From Prorocentrum cordatum (lineage: Eukaryota; Sar; Dinophyceae; Prorocentrales; Prorocentraceae), in the NCBI GenBank assembly GCA_963575745.1, contig CAUYUJ010016305.1, positions 209,001-273,000 on the forward strand: a stretch of 64,000 nt of DNA. Reading direction: 5' to 3'. The position numbers and the translations under genes are program-made. Under the pieces are notes generated by a model. That model ran no database searches and was not told where the DNA came from. It saw only the letters and a program-made list of their open reading frames with translations. Below are positions 51,386 to 62,378 of the stretch, in pieces; within the stretch, counting starts at the first letter, position 1, and every line of letters starts with the position of its first letter.

Positions 51386-51633
51386 CGAAAAATGCTGCCT
51401 GTGTCGTTTGTTGTTCTTCGAGTGAGGTGATGAGGGATGGGCCCTCTTGTTCTGTTCTTCGGGGGGGGGGGGGCGAAGGGGTTCTTCGAGCAGTGTGTTG
51501 GGTTCTCGTTTTGTATTCTCGTTTTGAATAGAGCACTGTGGTCGCCCCGTCCTTCCTCCTCCTCCTCTCTCCTCCCCTCCTCCTTCGCTCCTGTTTCCTG
51601 TGTTCCCCACTCGTCTTCTCTCGCAACGTCGGG

Positions 51634-51870
51634 CTGCGATCTGCGCAACTGTCGCCACTTTCGTGGGCTCTTGGGCTGCCCAGAGGAAGCACGTCATACG
51701 CGGACCACCTCCGGACCTCGCTTGCGATCTGCGCAACTGTCGCCACTTTCGTGGGCTCCTGGGAGGCCCAGCGGAGGTACGCCATACGCGGACCACCTCA
51801 GGACCTCGCCGCCCCCTGGGGGGCTTGCGATCTGCGCAACTCTGGCCATTTTTGTGAGCTCCTGCTTATT
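51634..51870 (+). repeat. Tandem repeat, three copies of ~90-100 bp
   Basis: TGCGATCTGCGCAACTGTCG starts at 51,634, 51,723 and, with changes, 51,826; the first two copies also share ATACGCGGACCACCTC. Confidence 0.88.
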
Positions 51871-52235
51871 CTCGCGACCACGACCTTTTGATTCCACTTT
51901 TGGGCGCTTCTCTTTGGATTCGCTGCCGCGCCCTTCTGTCTCCACTTCTGGATGAGTCTCCACCCCCGTTATGCACCTCATGCATTTGCCCTGCTCAGCG
52001 CAGCGCGCTGCTGAGTTAAACTGATGTTCTGTCTTAGCCCTCGCCGCCGCGCCCTTTTGTCTTCAATTTTTGGGCGCGTTTCTTTCAACGCCCCTCCTGT
52101 GTTTTCATTTGGGATAGTTGCCGTACCTCTTATTGCTGCGCCCTTCTGAAGTCACTGCTGGGTGCTCTTCTTGCGCACCGCGGGCCCTGCAGACTGCCAG
52201 TCGGCATTGAGTGGTCCTGGGTATCATCGCCACAT

Positions 52236-52355
52236 TAGGGGGCCACATGCGAACCCTACCCCCCCTACCCCCCACACTAGGGTTCACGAGGTGAACCCCA
52301 CCCTCCCCCTCCGAAATCGTGGGGGGTAGGGGTAGGGTTCGCATGTGGCCCCCTA
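52236..52355. repeat. Nested palindrome, ~38-bp arms
   Basis: TAGGGGGCCACATGCGAACC at 52,236 is matched by GGTTCGCATGTGGCCCCCTA ending at 52,355, the pairing continuing through CCCTACCCCC tracts. A second hairpin, GGGTTCAC-GAG-GTGAACCC (52,280-52,298), lies in the loop. Confidence 0.9.
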
Positions 52356-52398
52356 CACATGCATAGAGAAGGGTTGGGTACGTCACAGGGTAATCCGT

Positions 52399-52444
52399 TG
52401 GGACTATGTTTGAATACCCCCCCCGCAGAGGGACAGGCCCGCCT
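52399..52444. mobile_element. MITE family 1, isolated right end
   Basis: GACTATGTTTGAATACC followed by GAGGGACAGGCCCGCCTT, equal to the right third of the copy at 39,206-39,361; no left half. Confidence 0.65.
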
Positions 52445-52847
52445 TCGGGCGAGGGGCCCGCGGGGTCTGGGCAGGCGGGCGGAAGGCCGCGGGGGGCAGG
52501 ACGCCCATGGCGGCAGACTCGCCCGCGCCTGCGGCCGAGGGGCAGCGATTTCGGGGGGGGGGGGGCAGCTCAGGGTAGGAAACATCGAGCCTCCTTGATC
52601 GCCTTCCTCCTCCACGATCCTCCTCCTCCTCCTCCTCCTCCTCCTGCCCCTCCACGTCGTCGTCGTGTTCCCCCAGGGTCTCGCGGGTGCCTTCCCAGCC
52701 TGGGCCTTGCCGTAGCCGCCCTGCTGCCAGTCGCCCTGCGCCTGGCCCTTGCCGTAGCCGCTCTGCCACGGCTTGCTCTGCTGCTGCTGCCAGGTCCCCT
52801 GGGCGGGGGCCTGCCACGCGACCTCCGTGGTGGGAGGGCGGGGGGAC

Positions 52848-52972
52848 GACGACGACGACGACGACGACGACGAATAAGAATACGGCGACGACGAATACGG
52901 CGACGAATGCGACGACGAATACGACGACGAATACGACGACGAATAACTACGCCGACGACGACGACGACGACT
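52848..52972. repeat. GAC/GACGAATAC microsatellite
   Basis: (GAC)n interspersed with ACGACGAATACG units. Confidence 0.93.
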
Positions 52973-53488
52973 GCGGCGGCGGCGACGGACGGCGTGAGGG
53001 AGTCGTCATCAGCGGTGTGGTCGTGGTCGGCTCAGAAATAGCCCCGCACCAGCTCCATGATATTCGGGGGACGACGACGACACGAACACTTTTTTTTGTC
53101 CGCGGCCACCAGCGAGGCAGAAGCCGGTCAACATGTGAAGGGGCGCTCCAGAGCACGGTGGAGGGGAGAGGTGGAAAAGAAAGGTCCGCGGTCAGAGAGG
53201 ACGCGAACACAGAGGGGGAAACGAACGATCAACGTGGGGGAAGCGGCTCCTGAGGGAAACGGGTCCTGGACACCGGGGCCTTCCCCCATGACGAATGCAT
53301 CATCCTGAGTCGTGTTTTCTGACTGTCCAGGGGCCTGGTGGGGGGGGCCCGAGAGCCCGAAAACGGAGAAAACCATCAGGACCCGTCTCCCTCAGGACCC
53401 GCTTCCCCCATTGCGGGAACGACGAGGCGAGAGGGGAGGAGACAACTGGGGCTGCCAGGCTTTGGAGTCCCGGAACGGTACGGTGACA

Positions 53489-53625
53489 CACCGTGCGGTG
53501 ACCTCGAAATCCCCCAAGACCTCACCGCACGGTGCGTCACCGCACGGTCTCGGGACCCTGGAGGCAGCTGTCGCCCGAGACGTCCTCGGAGAACCACCCG
53601 AGTCCCAAAACCGTGCGGTGACCCC
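53489..53625. repeat. Element family 7, copy 2
   Basis: CACCGTGCGGTGAC, CACCGCACGGTGCG, CCCGAGACGTCCTCGGAGAA and AAAACCGTGCGGTGACCCCG in the same order as 47,277-47,430; self-complementary at several scales. Confidence 0.75.
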
Positions 53626-54464
53626 GAATCCTCACCGACTGACTGACCACGGTGTGTGATCACCACCCCGTTTGGGGACCCCCCGACAGGCCGGCGAGCT
53701 TCCCGGGCGTTCTTTCGAGCACCGGGACGCGTCCCAGCAGCTGCGCCTCGCCGCGAGCATTGCGGGGGTGTCTGGGTCGTCTCGAGCGGCAGCCGGAGGC
53801 CCGAGCTATGGCCCAAGAAGAGCCACCGATCGGTCGGCATCGGATCGGGAAGTCGTGTCGGCTCGGAACCTGTATCGCATCGGACCGCATCGGCCAGGGA
53901 TCGGACTGAACGCTCTCTGGGTGCTTCAGGGGCCTCGGGAGGGTGGTTGGGCTATCCCACTCTTCCAACATGGCGCGAGACGGTCCCTGAGCCGGTGCTG
54001 TACCACTCTTGGGTGTCTCTTGGGCCGTCTTGGAGGCCCTGAGGGCTGGCCCAAGAGGTCCAGATTCTTCAACATATTTCGAATTTTTATGGACTCAACA
54101 TGCTTCAGATCGTCTAGGAAGGCCCTCGTCAGAGCATCCAAAAAAGTCACGACAATCGTCTCAAGACGCCCCTCGAGGCTCCCGAACCGAACACCAACGA
54201 ATTGACATTTCGAGCCCTTCCCCTCCACCATGGTACCCGAGATGACCCTAAGCGGCCCACAAGAAAGCTCCACGAGACCTCCAGGCCCCCATGAGCCGTC
54301 CAATAGACCCTAGGCGACGTCTGCCTGCTGGAGGGGTGTCGGCGTGCCAGATCGTATAGCACCTGTCCCTTCCCCCAAAGAGTTTCCCGGTGGCCCGCTG
54401 GCCGCCTGGACGCGGCGACCATAAACGGTGTGGCCGAGTGGCTCTCCCATCCAAGATTGGCCCC

Positions 54465-54690
54465 AAGACGCCCACACGACGGCCAAGATGGACCCAAGCT
54501 GGCCCCAGATGCCTCCAGGACGGTCCCAAATGGTCTCCGAGACGGCCCCATGTTGCCTGAAGATGGCCCAACAGGCCCCAAGCCTTTCTCGCACCTTCGG
54601 TCTAAGGAGCGCCCACGATGGCCCAGCAAGCTTTGAAGGCCGCCCCAGGACAGCTCCCAAGCCCCCTAGAGGGCCCACGAGGCCTCCAAG
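54465..54690. repeat. Degenerate AAGATGGCCC/AAGACGGCCCC minisatellite
   Basis: Loose 12-20-bp repeats. The same character returns at 55,010-55,140, 55,785-55,865, 56,012-56,170 and 56,340-56,440. Confidence 0.55.
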
Positions 54691-54716
54691 ATGACCATAA
54701 TTAGAAGAAGAGGCGC

Positions 54717-54830
54717 TCCGCGCAGATTCCTTAGATCTGCGCTGGGCCCCCCTCCCTTGCGCGCGGAGCGCGCCAGGGGCGGCGCCGGAGGCGCCGAGGG
54801 GGTGGCCGAGGCGCGGATCCAAGAAGCCCA
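54717..54830. mobile_element. Palindromic element family 2, copy 5
   Basis: TCCGCGCAGATTCCTTAGAT pairs with ATCCAAGAAGCCC-side arm; GCGCGCGGAGCGCGCC at the centre. Confidence 0.75.
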
Positions 54831-55157
54831 AGAAACCCAGAGAGGGGGAACACAAACTGACAGTTCGAGCCCTCCAGAGCAAAACCATCGAAACCCAAGA
54901 AACCCATCGAAGCCCAAGAAACCTAGGGCACCCTGGAGGCAAGCAGGGTGTTTCTTGGCATGGGCCTCTGCTGTATTGCCCGAGAGGGGGAACACAAACT
55001 GACAGCTCGAGCCCTCTGCCCCAGGACGGCCTCCGAGACGGCCAGACGGCCCCCGCCCGAGAGCCCCAGGAGGCCATCAAGATGCCCCCTACCGAGGCCC
55101 CCAGGCGATCCCCAGGAGGCTCCAAACAGGCCTTCCAGAGGTCACACAAGATCGTCG

Positions 55158-55345
55158 GGGGCGCGCAAACGTGGATTAGCGATCCATGGATTTGGCGCGC
55201 CGTCGCCTAATCCATGGATCGGGGGAAGTGCCATCCCCCAAATGCGGGCGGTGCCGCCTCGCTCGGCGGCGGAAATCCGCGATTCCCCGGGGAAACGGGA
55301 CCCGTCGCTAATTCACGCCCCCTTGATTCATGTTTCGATCGCCTG
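55158..55345. mobile_element. Element family 8, copy 1
   Basis: GGGGGCGCGCAAACGTGGAT start, a GATCCATGGAT...AATCCATGGATC hairpin, CCCCCAAATGCGG, and GGGACCCGTCGCTAATTCAC with CGCCCCCTTGATTCATGTTT at the end; the ends are mutually inverted. Second copy at 56,172-56,335. Confidence 0.8.
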
Positions 55346-55868
55346 ACAAGAGATCCCAAGAGACTCTGGTCCACAAACCAGGCACGGATGCGGGTTGGGC
55401 TGAAGGCCATTCGATCCGCCACCGTGCCTTCAGCACGTAGTAGAGTGCCCTAAGGCTCACACAGTTGTGCATCGTAGAGGGACTGTCGTCTCGTTCTCGG
55501 CTTGAAGTGCGTCGTTGAGGGACTGTCGTCTTGTTGCCGGCTTGCAGGATTCCAAGGGCCCTGATCCCCTGGTGCCAGAAACTCCCAGGCGCTCCTGGAG
55601 CGCGTCGACGTGCGGCGGGTGATCTCTAGGAAGGCTACAACGACTCCAAGAGTACCCCCAAGAGACTGTCAATACGGTCCAAGAGGTCTCGGGGTTGTCC
55701 GAGCCCCGACGGGCCGAAATCATTGATTTCCCTAGGCTCTACAAGATGTCAGTGTTCTCATTTTTTCGGGTGTCCAACGCTCCAAGACGGCGTAAGAGGC
55801 CCAAACATCCCCCCAGGATAACCCACGAGGATCCAGACCCAAAAGGGCCTCCAAGCAGCCCCAAAACG

Positions 55869-56009
55869 CCCTCCTACAGGGGGATTTTGGACGATAGAAA
55901 ATATCCAAGCCATATCCCCAAATAGTCAAACACAGTGAAAAACATCCCCCAGGCGTTTTTTGCCAATATTTCTGGATATTCCTGCTATAGAGGGACAGGC
56001 CCGACTTAA
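55869..56009. mobile_element. MITE family 1, left-truncated copy
   Basis: The left arm begins at CCCTCCTACAGGGGGATTTT (about 13 bp of the usual TIR missing); the right arm TATAGAGGGACAGGCCCGAC then TTAA is complete. CCCAAAACG (55,860-55,868) and CCCAAGACG (56,010-56,018) are 9-bp flanking repeats with one mismatch. Confidence 0.8.
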
Positions 56010-56171
56010 CCCAAGACGGCCTAAGAAGGCCCCAAGAGGGCCCCGAGAGGGCCCCAAAGAGGGGGAACCCGAGCCGACATGTCGCGCCCTCCGCCCCAAA
56101 AGACGACCCCCGAGACCGCCAGCAGGTCCCCAGAAGAGCCCCACAGAAGCCCCAGGAGGCCTCCAAGAGTC

Positions 56172-56335
56172 GGGGGCGCGCAAACATGGATTAGCGATCC
56201 ATGGATTTGGCGCGCGGCCGCCGAATCCATGGATCGGGGGAGGTGCCCTCCCCCAAATGCGGCCAGTGCCGCAATTTCCGATGGGAACGGGACCCGTCGC
56301 TAATCGACGCCCCCTTGATCCATGTTTGCAGTCGC
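56172..56335. mobile_element. Element family 8, copy 2
   Basis: Same structure as 55,158-55,345 with a shorter centre. Confidence 0.8.
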
Positions 56336-56660
56336 CTCAACGAGGCTCAAATCCGGCCTCAAGAAAGCCCCAAGGTCCCCCCGAAACCGCCTCAAGAGGT
56401 TTCCGAGAGGCATCCCAAGATATCCCCACGGCGAAAGGGCCTCTGACCGACAACCTGGGAAGGCCACCACGATATCATCGATGGAACGGCACTGAAGTCT
56501 GCCTCTCTCCCTCCTTCCCCCCTTCCTCCATCCCCCTGATCCCTCAACTCCCTTCTACCCCCCTCCCTCTCTGCCTCCTCCCCCCGCCCGTCTTCTCTCC
56601 TCCCCCTTCCCTCCTGCCCTCCCCGATCTCCTGTAAGCTCCACTCAGAGCGCTGAACTAG

Positions 56661-56868
56661 AGGCTTCCCACATGGGGTCAGAGTAGATGGTGTCGGAACA
56701 TCTCACCGACTCGCTGATGCATCGGCGATGCATCGGCGAGACATCGGCGATGCGTCGGCGCCGTCGGCGTGGCGAAAATCGGGCTTCACGTCGTGCTGCA
56801 TCGTTGGTGCACCGGCGATGCCGCGCGATCCTCCGGCTCCATCTGCTCGGACCCCATCCGGGAGGCCT
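56661..56868. mobile_element. Palindromic element family 4, copy 3
   Basis: 208 bp. AGGCTTCCCACATGGGGTCA left arm, CGGACCCCATCCGGGAGGCC right arm, GATGCATCGGC words inside, centre GGCGAAAATCGGGCTTCACG. Confidence 0.78.
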
Positions 56869-57499
56869 AGATAGACACTCCATCCTCGCTCCTCCTCCTC
56901 CTCCTCATCCTCCTCGCTCCTCTTCTTCCTCATCCTCCTCCTCGTTCCTCGCTCCTCGCTCCTCGCTCCTCCTCGCTCCTCCTCCTCCTCCTGCTCGTTC
57001 CTCGCTCGCTCCTCGCTACTCCTCCTCGCTACTCCTCCTCGCTCCTCCTCCGCCTCCTCCCGAAGCCCGCCCAAAGGAGCGGGCGGCTCGAGAGGCGGCT
57101 CGGGCCCGCTCCGCTTGGCAGGACCTGCTGACCTGGGCCTTTGTCATGCAGTCAACCCGTACAGTCGGGGCGTTGACTAAGGAACCCAAGATAAGGAACG
57201 AGGCCCCCTTTTCCGATGAATTCAACTGTCGATTTCCCATGGAAGACCTCAGGAAAAGCTAAGGCAAACTGTACAACAATCAAGGAACATCGAGCCCCTC
57301 CGCAACGAGAAGGGTTCCTTCTTCAAAGTCCCGACTGTATGGCGTATGGTAGCGAAGCGAAGCGAACGCCGGAGTCGTGCGCGCTCCACTGCGGAGCCCG
57401 CCCGTGCCCATCAGGGCATGGTGTGGAGGCCGTGGCATCAGACATGTGATACGTAGGCGGGCCCACGTGACAACCACCACGTGACAGTCAACCTGTATG

Positions 57500-57650
57500 G
57501 TAAGGACGCACGGTGAGGATGCAAGGGCCTTGGGAGGCCAATTCGAAGCTTTGCGAGCGGGGCGCGGCCAACGAGAATGTGGCGAAGGATGGACGGAGGA
57601 GGCAGGGATGCAAGGGTACCCTTGGGGAGGCTGCCCATCCCAACTATGCG
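57500..57650 (+). repeat. Interspersed repeat shared with 62,660-62,810 and 47,855-47,995
   Basis: Blocks in common: AAGGATGCA, TTCGAAGCTT, CGAGCGGGGCGCGGCCAACG, GGATGGAC(G/C)GAGGAGGCA, GGATGCAA(A/G)GGTA. Confidence 0.75.
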
Positions 57651-57789
57651 GGCTGACTGTACTCATGATACTCTCGCCTTGGACAGGATTCGAGAACGAC
57701 ATGGACCCATTCCGTCGCCGAGCGAGCGAGCCTCCTCCCTCACCTTCCCCTCACCTTGGCGGCGCGCACATGGGGGTGGACGGAGGGGG

Positions 57790-57895
57790 GAAGGCTTCTC
57801 AGAAGGAGGCTGCTTCTTAGAAGGCGCCGGCCCTGCATCTACAGATCAGGAAGGCCCGCACCTTCTAAGAAGCAGAGGTGCTTTCAAGAAGCCTC
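57790..57895. mobile_element. Palindromic element family 5, copy 2
   Basis: GAAGGCTTCTCAGAAGG and TGCTTCTTAGAAGGCGCCGG pair with CCTTCTAAGAAGCAGAGGTG and CAAGAAGCCTC. Confidence 0.78.
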
Positions 57896-58090
57896 TCCTC
57901 CTCCCCCTCCTCCTCCTCCTCCTCCTCCTCGTCCTCCCCTCCTCCTCCTCCTCCTCCTCCTCCCCCTCCCCTCCTCCTCCTCCTCCTCCGTCTCCTCCTC
58001 CTCCTCCTCCTCCTCCTCCTCCTCCTCCTCCTCCTCCTCATCCTCCTCCTGCTCCTGCTGCTGCTCCTCCTCCTCCTCCTCCTCCTCCCT
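57892..58090. repeat. CTC microsatellite
   Basis: About 200 bp of imperfect (CTC)n directly abutting a family-5 element. Confidence 0.95.
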
Positions 58091-58240
58091 CTGCCCATTG
58101 GCCACCGCCCTCGTGGGCGCCGCCCCGCCCGCCCGCCGAGAGGCCTGCGGCTGCACGGCCCGCTGGTGCCCCGTCCACTGCGGGGCCGCGCTGGCGACCT
58201 GGCGGGGCTTCGCAGAAGCGGGGGCGCAGCTAAGCGAGCT

Positions 58241-58438
58241 TTTCGACATCGGGCAGAAGGGGGGGGGAGGGGGGGGTCTGGCCTCCGGACCTCTGCTTAG
58301 TGCGACTGTTTGCAGCAGTGCGTCCTATGAGAGGGGGACTCCCCCTGCTCGGAACAGGCGCCAAAAACAGCCAAGATCTACTCCAAGAGGGGGGGAGGGG
58401 TGGGGGTGGGGCCCGCGCCGATCGGCAAAACAATGAAT
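58241..58438 (+). repeat. ~200-bp interspersed repeat, copy 1
   Basis: TTTCGACATCGGG start, GGACCTCTGCTTAGTGCGAC and TGTTTGCAGCAGTGCG blocks, GCCGATCGGCAAAACA end. Copies at 58,938-59,140 and 63,105-63,312. Confidence 0.85.
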
Positions 58439-58663
58439 AAAAAAAACGATCACTAAACGGGGGCTGAGGCTCTTCCGTCTGCTCCTGTTAACTGTGCCTC
58501 CGTCTGCGGCGCCCAAGGCCCCCTACACAGGGGCATGGCTCAGCACGGGCGTAGGTTGTAGGTTTTTCCATGCGGCAAGTTCGTGCGGCGTCGGCGCGCG
58601 CCAAAACTTTTGGCACCGCGTCGATCACTCAACCTTGGATCGATCGCGCCCCCGATCGTTTCA

Positions 58664-58748
58664 GGTTGATTTCCTTCGGGTCCAGTGGCGTTACCGTGTC
58701 CCACGCCGAGGGACACGGTAACGCCACTGGACCCGAAGGAAATCAACC
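58664..58748. repeat. Perfect 39-bp inverted repeat with 7-nt loop
   Basis: GGTTGATTTCCTTCGGGTCC and onward (58,664-58,702) is exactly complementary to 58,710-58,748; loop ACGCCGA. Confidence 0.95.
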
Positions 58749-58937
58749 CTCGGGACCCTCGGTGCTTCCCCGTCGCAGAATTCAACCTGGAACGCCTGCG
58801 CCGGCGTCGCCGGCGCGCCAACGCCGCCGCAGGAACCCACCGCATGCCCCCGTTTACTACGACCCCGTCTGCGGCGCCTGGGGCCCCTCCACGGGGGCAT
58901 GGCCGAACGTGGAGAGTGAACGTTCTCTTATTCGGTG

Positions 58938-59140
58938 TTTCGACATTGGGCGGAAGGGAGGGGGCGAGGGGGGGAGTCTGGCCTCCGGACCTCTGCTTAG
59001 TGCGACTGTTTGCAGCAGTGCGCCCTATGAGGGGGGGGACTCCCCCTGCTTGAAACAGGTGCCAAAAACAGGCAAGATCTTACTCCATGGGGGGGGGGGA
59101 GGGGGGATGCGAAGGCCTGCGCTGATCGGCAAAACATGAA
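58938..59140 (+). repeat. ~200-bp interspersed repeat, copy 2
   Basis: About 90% like 58,241-58,438 by eye, same orientation. Confidence 0.85.
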
Positions 59141-59257
59141 TCAGAATTCGATCACAAATCGGGGAACCCCGTGCCCCTATTTGCCGTGCCCCCATCTCTG
59201 GCGCCCTGGATCTGGCTGGATGCCGCAGTCAGGCGGGTCGTCGCCGCGTCGCCGCCG

Positions 59258-59523
59258 CCGCCACTCATCGTCGTCGTCGCCGTGGTCGTCGTTGTCGTGG
59301 TCGTGGGCGTGGTCGTTGTCGTCGTGGTCGTCGTGGTCGTCGTGGTCATCGTGGTGGTGGTGGTCGTCGTCGTCGTCGTTGTTGTCGTCTTCGTCGTCGT
59401 GGCCGTCGTCGTCGTGGTCGTGGTCGTCGTGGTCGTCGTCGTCGCCGTCTTCTTCGCCATCGTCGTGGTCGTCGTGGTCGTTGTCGCTGTCGTCGTCGTC
59501 GTCGTCGCCGTCGCCATGGCCGT
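59258..59523. repeat. GTC/GTG trinucleotide microsatellite
   Basis: About 265 bp of (GTC)n with GTG interruptions; all long frames across it are artefacts. Confidence 0.95.
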
Positions 59524-60120
59524 CGCCTCCGTCGTCGGCTCCTTCCCTGGCAGGCGGGGTGTGACGAGGGATTGAAGTAAGGTAAGGGCATTGGAGGGTC
59601 AACGTCTTACCATGGATCGAGGAGGAGGGGGAGGCGGAAGAGGAGGAGGAGGAGGATCGAGAAGGCATGGGAGGACGACGGAGGTTGAGTTGTTTGAGCA
59701 CCCCTCTGGAGACTCAGTTCCCCACCATCAGGATGGAATGAGGACAAGGGACGACAGAGGAACTCGAGTGATGATACAGGCAGAATTGATTGCACAAGAC
59801 ACGCGACAAGACACTCCCACCGGCAACATGGCCTGCAAAACAAAAGGAAACAAGGGTACCCTGGCCCCTGGACTGCGAAGGACACGACGCGCGATGCACA
59901 GGACACAAGAGTACCCTGTATTTGGCAGAATCGATCAACTAATCCGGGCCAACTGTAGGCGGTCTGTATGGGACCAGTGGGAGCTCTGCGGGATTCTAGG
60001 GGGGTCCAGTGGGCCACAATTGTTTAAAAGGGCATCGATGAGAAGAGGGGCTAGGAGGAACTGGAGGGAGCCTTCACAACAATTTAGCGCCCCTACTCTT
60101 CTTTTGGAAGGCCGGCTAGC
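59524..60120. other. No recognisable gene
   Basis: A plus-strand frame (59,591-60,265) starts in a Gly/Arg repeat and has no domain resemblance. Confidence 0.4.
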
Positions 60121-60465
60121 CTCCTCCTCGTACTCTCCTCCTCCTCCTCCTCTTCCTCCTCCTCCTCCTCCCGCCATGCTGTTCCTCCTCATGATTTTGC
60201 ACTTGCCTCACTCACTGCCCTTCGTTGAGTCAGTATCTCACTCGCTAGTCACTCGCTGTTGCTGATGCTCCTCCTCCTCCTCCTCCTCCTCCTCTTTCTC
60301 CTCCTCCTCCTTTTCCTCCTCCTCCTCTTTCTCCTTCTCCCCACACGCCTGCTGCTGCTCTTCATGACTTATATATATATATATATTCATTACTTATCTC
60401 ACCCTCCTCCTCCTCCTCTTCCTCCTCCTCCATTTCCTCCTGAATCAGTCATCGACTCACGCACC
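60121..60465. repeat. CTC microsatellites with (TA)8 tract
   Basis: Several CTC arrays (60,121-60,175; 60,268-60,345; 60,401-60,440) and TATATATATATATAT near 60,372. Confidence 0.92.
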
Positions 60466-61020
60466 GACTCAGTCCTCTTCCTCCATCTCCTCTTCCTGCT
60501 CCCACTTTCATGCTTCTATTATAATTATCCTTCCTGGTTCTCCCATTTCTTGGCTCCACTCTCATCCTCGTCCTTGATTCGGACATCCCTACGCCGCGCA
60601 GCAGAAGAAGTTCAACTGCAGGCCGCTGAACCCCTCTGGGGTCGAAGGTTGAAACAAACAAACACCAAGGATGAGAGATCACCATTACGCCGTGGGAGAG
60701 CGGAGTCCGTCTCCTCATCCACCTCTCTTTCCACCTACCTCCTCATCCTTTTCTTCTGCCTCCTCTATTCCTCCTCCTCCTCCTCCTCCTCCTCTCAACC
60801 CATCTCCCTCCTCTCTGGCCGCCCCTCTGCTGGACCTGGAGTTTGAGCACCTCCGACTCGTCGCCGAAATCGGTGCGGATGTTGCGATAGCGCCGCGACG
60901 CCTCCGCAAGCTTCACGAAGATCTGGAGAGATTGCCGTCCCCTCCTCCTTATCCTGCTGCCGCCATCCAGCCGATGTGCTCCTCCTCCTCCTCCTCCTCC
61001 TGCCCATCGGTGACGTGGCT
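60466..61020. other. No recognisable gene; CT-rich
   Basis: CT-biased sequence with two short CTC arrays (60,772-60,797; 60,978-61,002). A plus-strand frame FEHLRLVAEIGADVAIAPRR (around 60,840-60,900) is protein-like but short and unassignable. Confidence 0.4.
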
Positions 61021-61035
61021 CGATGCTGACGGAGG

Positions 61036-61113
61036 CCCGCGCGGGTTCCTTGGATCGGCGCCGCGCGCTGGGGAGGGGGGCCCAGAGCCGATCCAGGGCA
61101 CCCGCGCCGATCC
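61036..61113. mobile_element. Palindromic element family 2, copy 6
   Basis: CCCGCGCGGGTTCCTTGGAT then CGGCGCC pairs imperfectly with the right arm, which ends GCACCCGCGCCGATC. A further half-copy is at 61,321-61,405 on the other side of a MITE. Confidence 0.65.
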
Positions 61114-61151
61114 CCCAAGGTTTGTTTAATCGAGTGCTTCTCCCTCTAGTT

Positions 61152-61311
61152 TTAGGTCGGGCGTGTCCTGCTACAGGCGGATCTTGAATGACATATTAAG
61201 CCGACTCACAAGTATTCAAAACATACAGAGACCATCAAAACAACATCGTCCCCAGGCTATTATTTGACTACTTTTTAATCTTCCTCCTGTAGAGGGACAG
61301 GCCCGACTGAA
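61152..61311. mobile_element. MITE family 1, complete copy with 8-bp target duplication
   Basis: 160 bp. The left TIR TTAGGTCGGGCGTGTCCTGC and right reverse complement TTCAGTCGGGCCTGTCCCTC pair over about 28 bp. CTCTAGTT flanks both sides exactly (61,144-61,151; 61,312-61,319). Confidence 0.88.
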
Positions 61312-61673
61312 CTCTAGTTGGGTGGGCACGAGCCCTGGGCGCGCTCCGCGCGCCAGGGAGAGGGGCCCGGTGCCGACCCGAGCAATCCGCGCAGACGTCC
61401 CATATATTAAATGTATGCATTATTCGAGCAGGGTATCGCCTGCATACTGGATTGACACCCAAACTGGTTTGCCCGCAGATCTGCGAAGCTTATACGTATG
61501 TGCTGGTACTTTCGACGGGAGCATTGGTTTTGGCGTACATCAATATTGTAGTCGATCCCCTTTTCAAATTCCTGTGTTTCCTCCCCCAAGAGGGCGCAGG
61601 GCCCGAGCACGGAGGACAGCTTGGCACCGCATCTCCACGGGCTTCCCCCCCCGTGCTAGCCCGAGTGTGAAGA

Positions 61674-61722
61674 GGAAGAGGAAGAGGAGGAGGAGGAGGA
61701 GGAGGAGGAGGAGGAGACAGAA
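61674..61722. repeat. GAG microsatellite
   Basis: Short (GAG)n, followed by a run of 13 C. Confidence 0.93.
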
Positions 61723-61882
61723 TCCCCCCCCCCCCCCAGAGGCAGCCCCCCTCATGACAGCCGCCGCTGTGATATTTTTGAGTCCACGATCCCACGAGGT
61801 CCCGAGCCCTTTTCCCGTTTCCGTCCCCGATCCGCTCTGGATGGCCCATCTTTTATCATATCTTCTGGATTCTCGTCCTCCC

Positions 61883-62028
61883 TCGGCGGTGGACAAACCT
61901 CCCTTTAGTAACCCCCCCGGTAGTGAAAACGACCTAAGACCGCAACCGACGGACCTGGACCCGCAAAAATGACGGCCGCGACGCCCTCTCGCGAACCGAA
62001 AACGGCCAATTCGCCAATCGACGTGTCA
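61883..62028 (-). repeat. Interspersed repeat, inverted copy of 33,018-33,160
   Basis: TCGGCGGTGGACAAACCTCC start, TGACGGCCGCGACGCCCTCT middle, CAATCGACGTGTC end. Confidence 0.75.
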
Positions 62029-62254
62029 GGGTAGGTCGATCATCCTCCGATTCCCCTCCCTTCCCACAATTTCCCACATCTTCCGAGGAATCAACGATGC
62101 CTTATCTCTGTGTGCTTTTCTTCCCCCTCATGCACAGAAAGGTACGGAGGCCGCTGCTCCCCCCAGACCTCCCCAAGAGGTGTACGTCCTGACCACCAGC
62201 ACGTTAAGGTCGCTCCAGCCGCGGCGGCAGGGCAACGCCCCCCCCCCCCAAGGA

Positions 62255-62378
62255 TTGAGCCGGGCGTCCCTCTACATGAGGAGTGTTCAAAAATACCAAA
62301 AAATGGTCGGGGGACGATTTTTGAGTATTTTTCATTGTTCTGTTAAAATCCGCGTGTAGGGGGACATGCCCGACCTAA
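62255..62378. mobile_element. MITE family 1, short copy
   Basis: About 122 bp. The left arm TTGAGCCGGGCGTCCCTCTA is mutated; the right reverse complement TTAGGTCGGGCATGTCCCCC is intact. The interior carries GGGGGACGATTT, the reverse complement of the family's internal word. Flanks CCCAAGGA and CCTCAGGA match at 6 of 8 positions. Confidence 0.8.

Noticed and set aside
52236-52355. CCCTACCCCC tracts as telomere repeats
   Set aside because: No tandem TTTAGGG or related unit; the tracts are arms of a palindrome.
59136-59720. Ser/Trp, Val, Thr and Asp/His-rich frames
   Set aside because: All six frames over the GTC array are open because of its composition, not coding.
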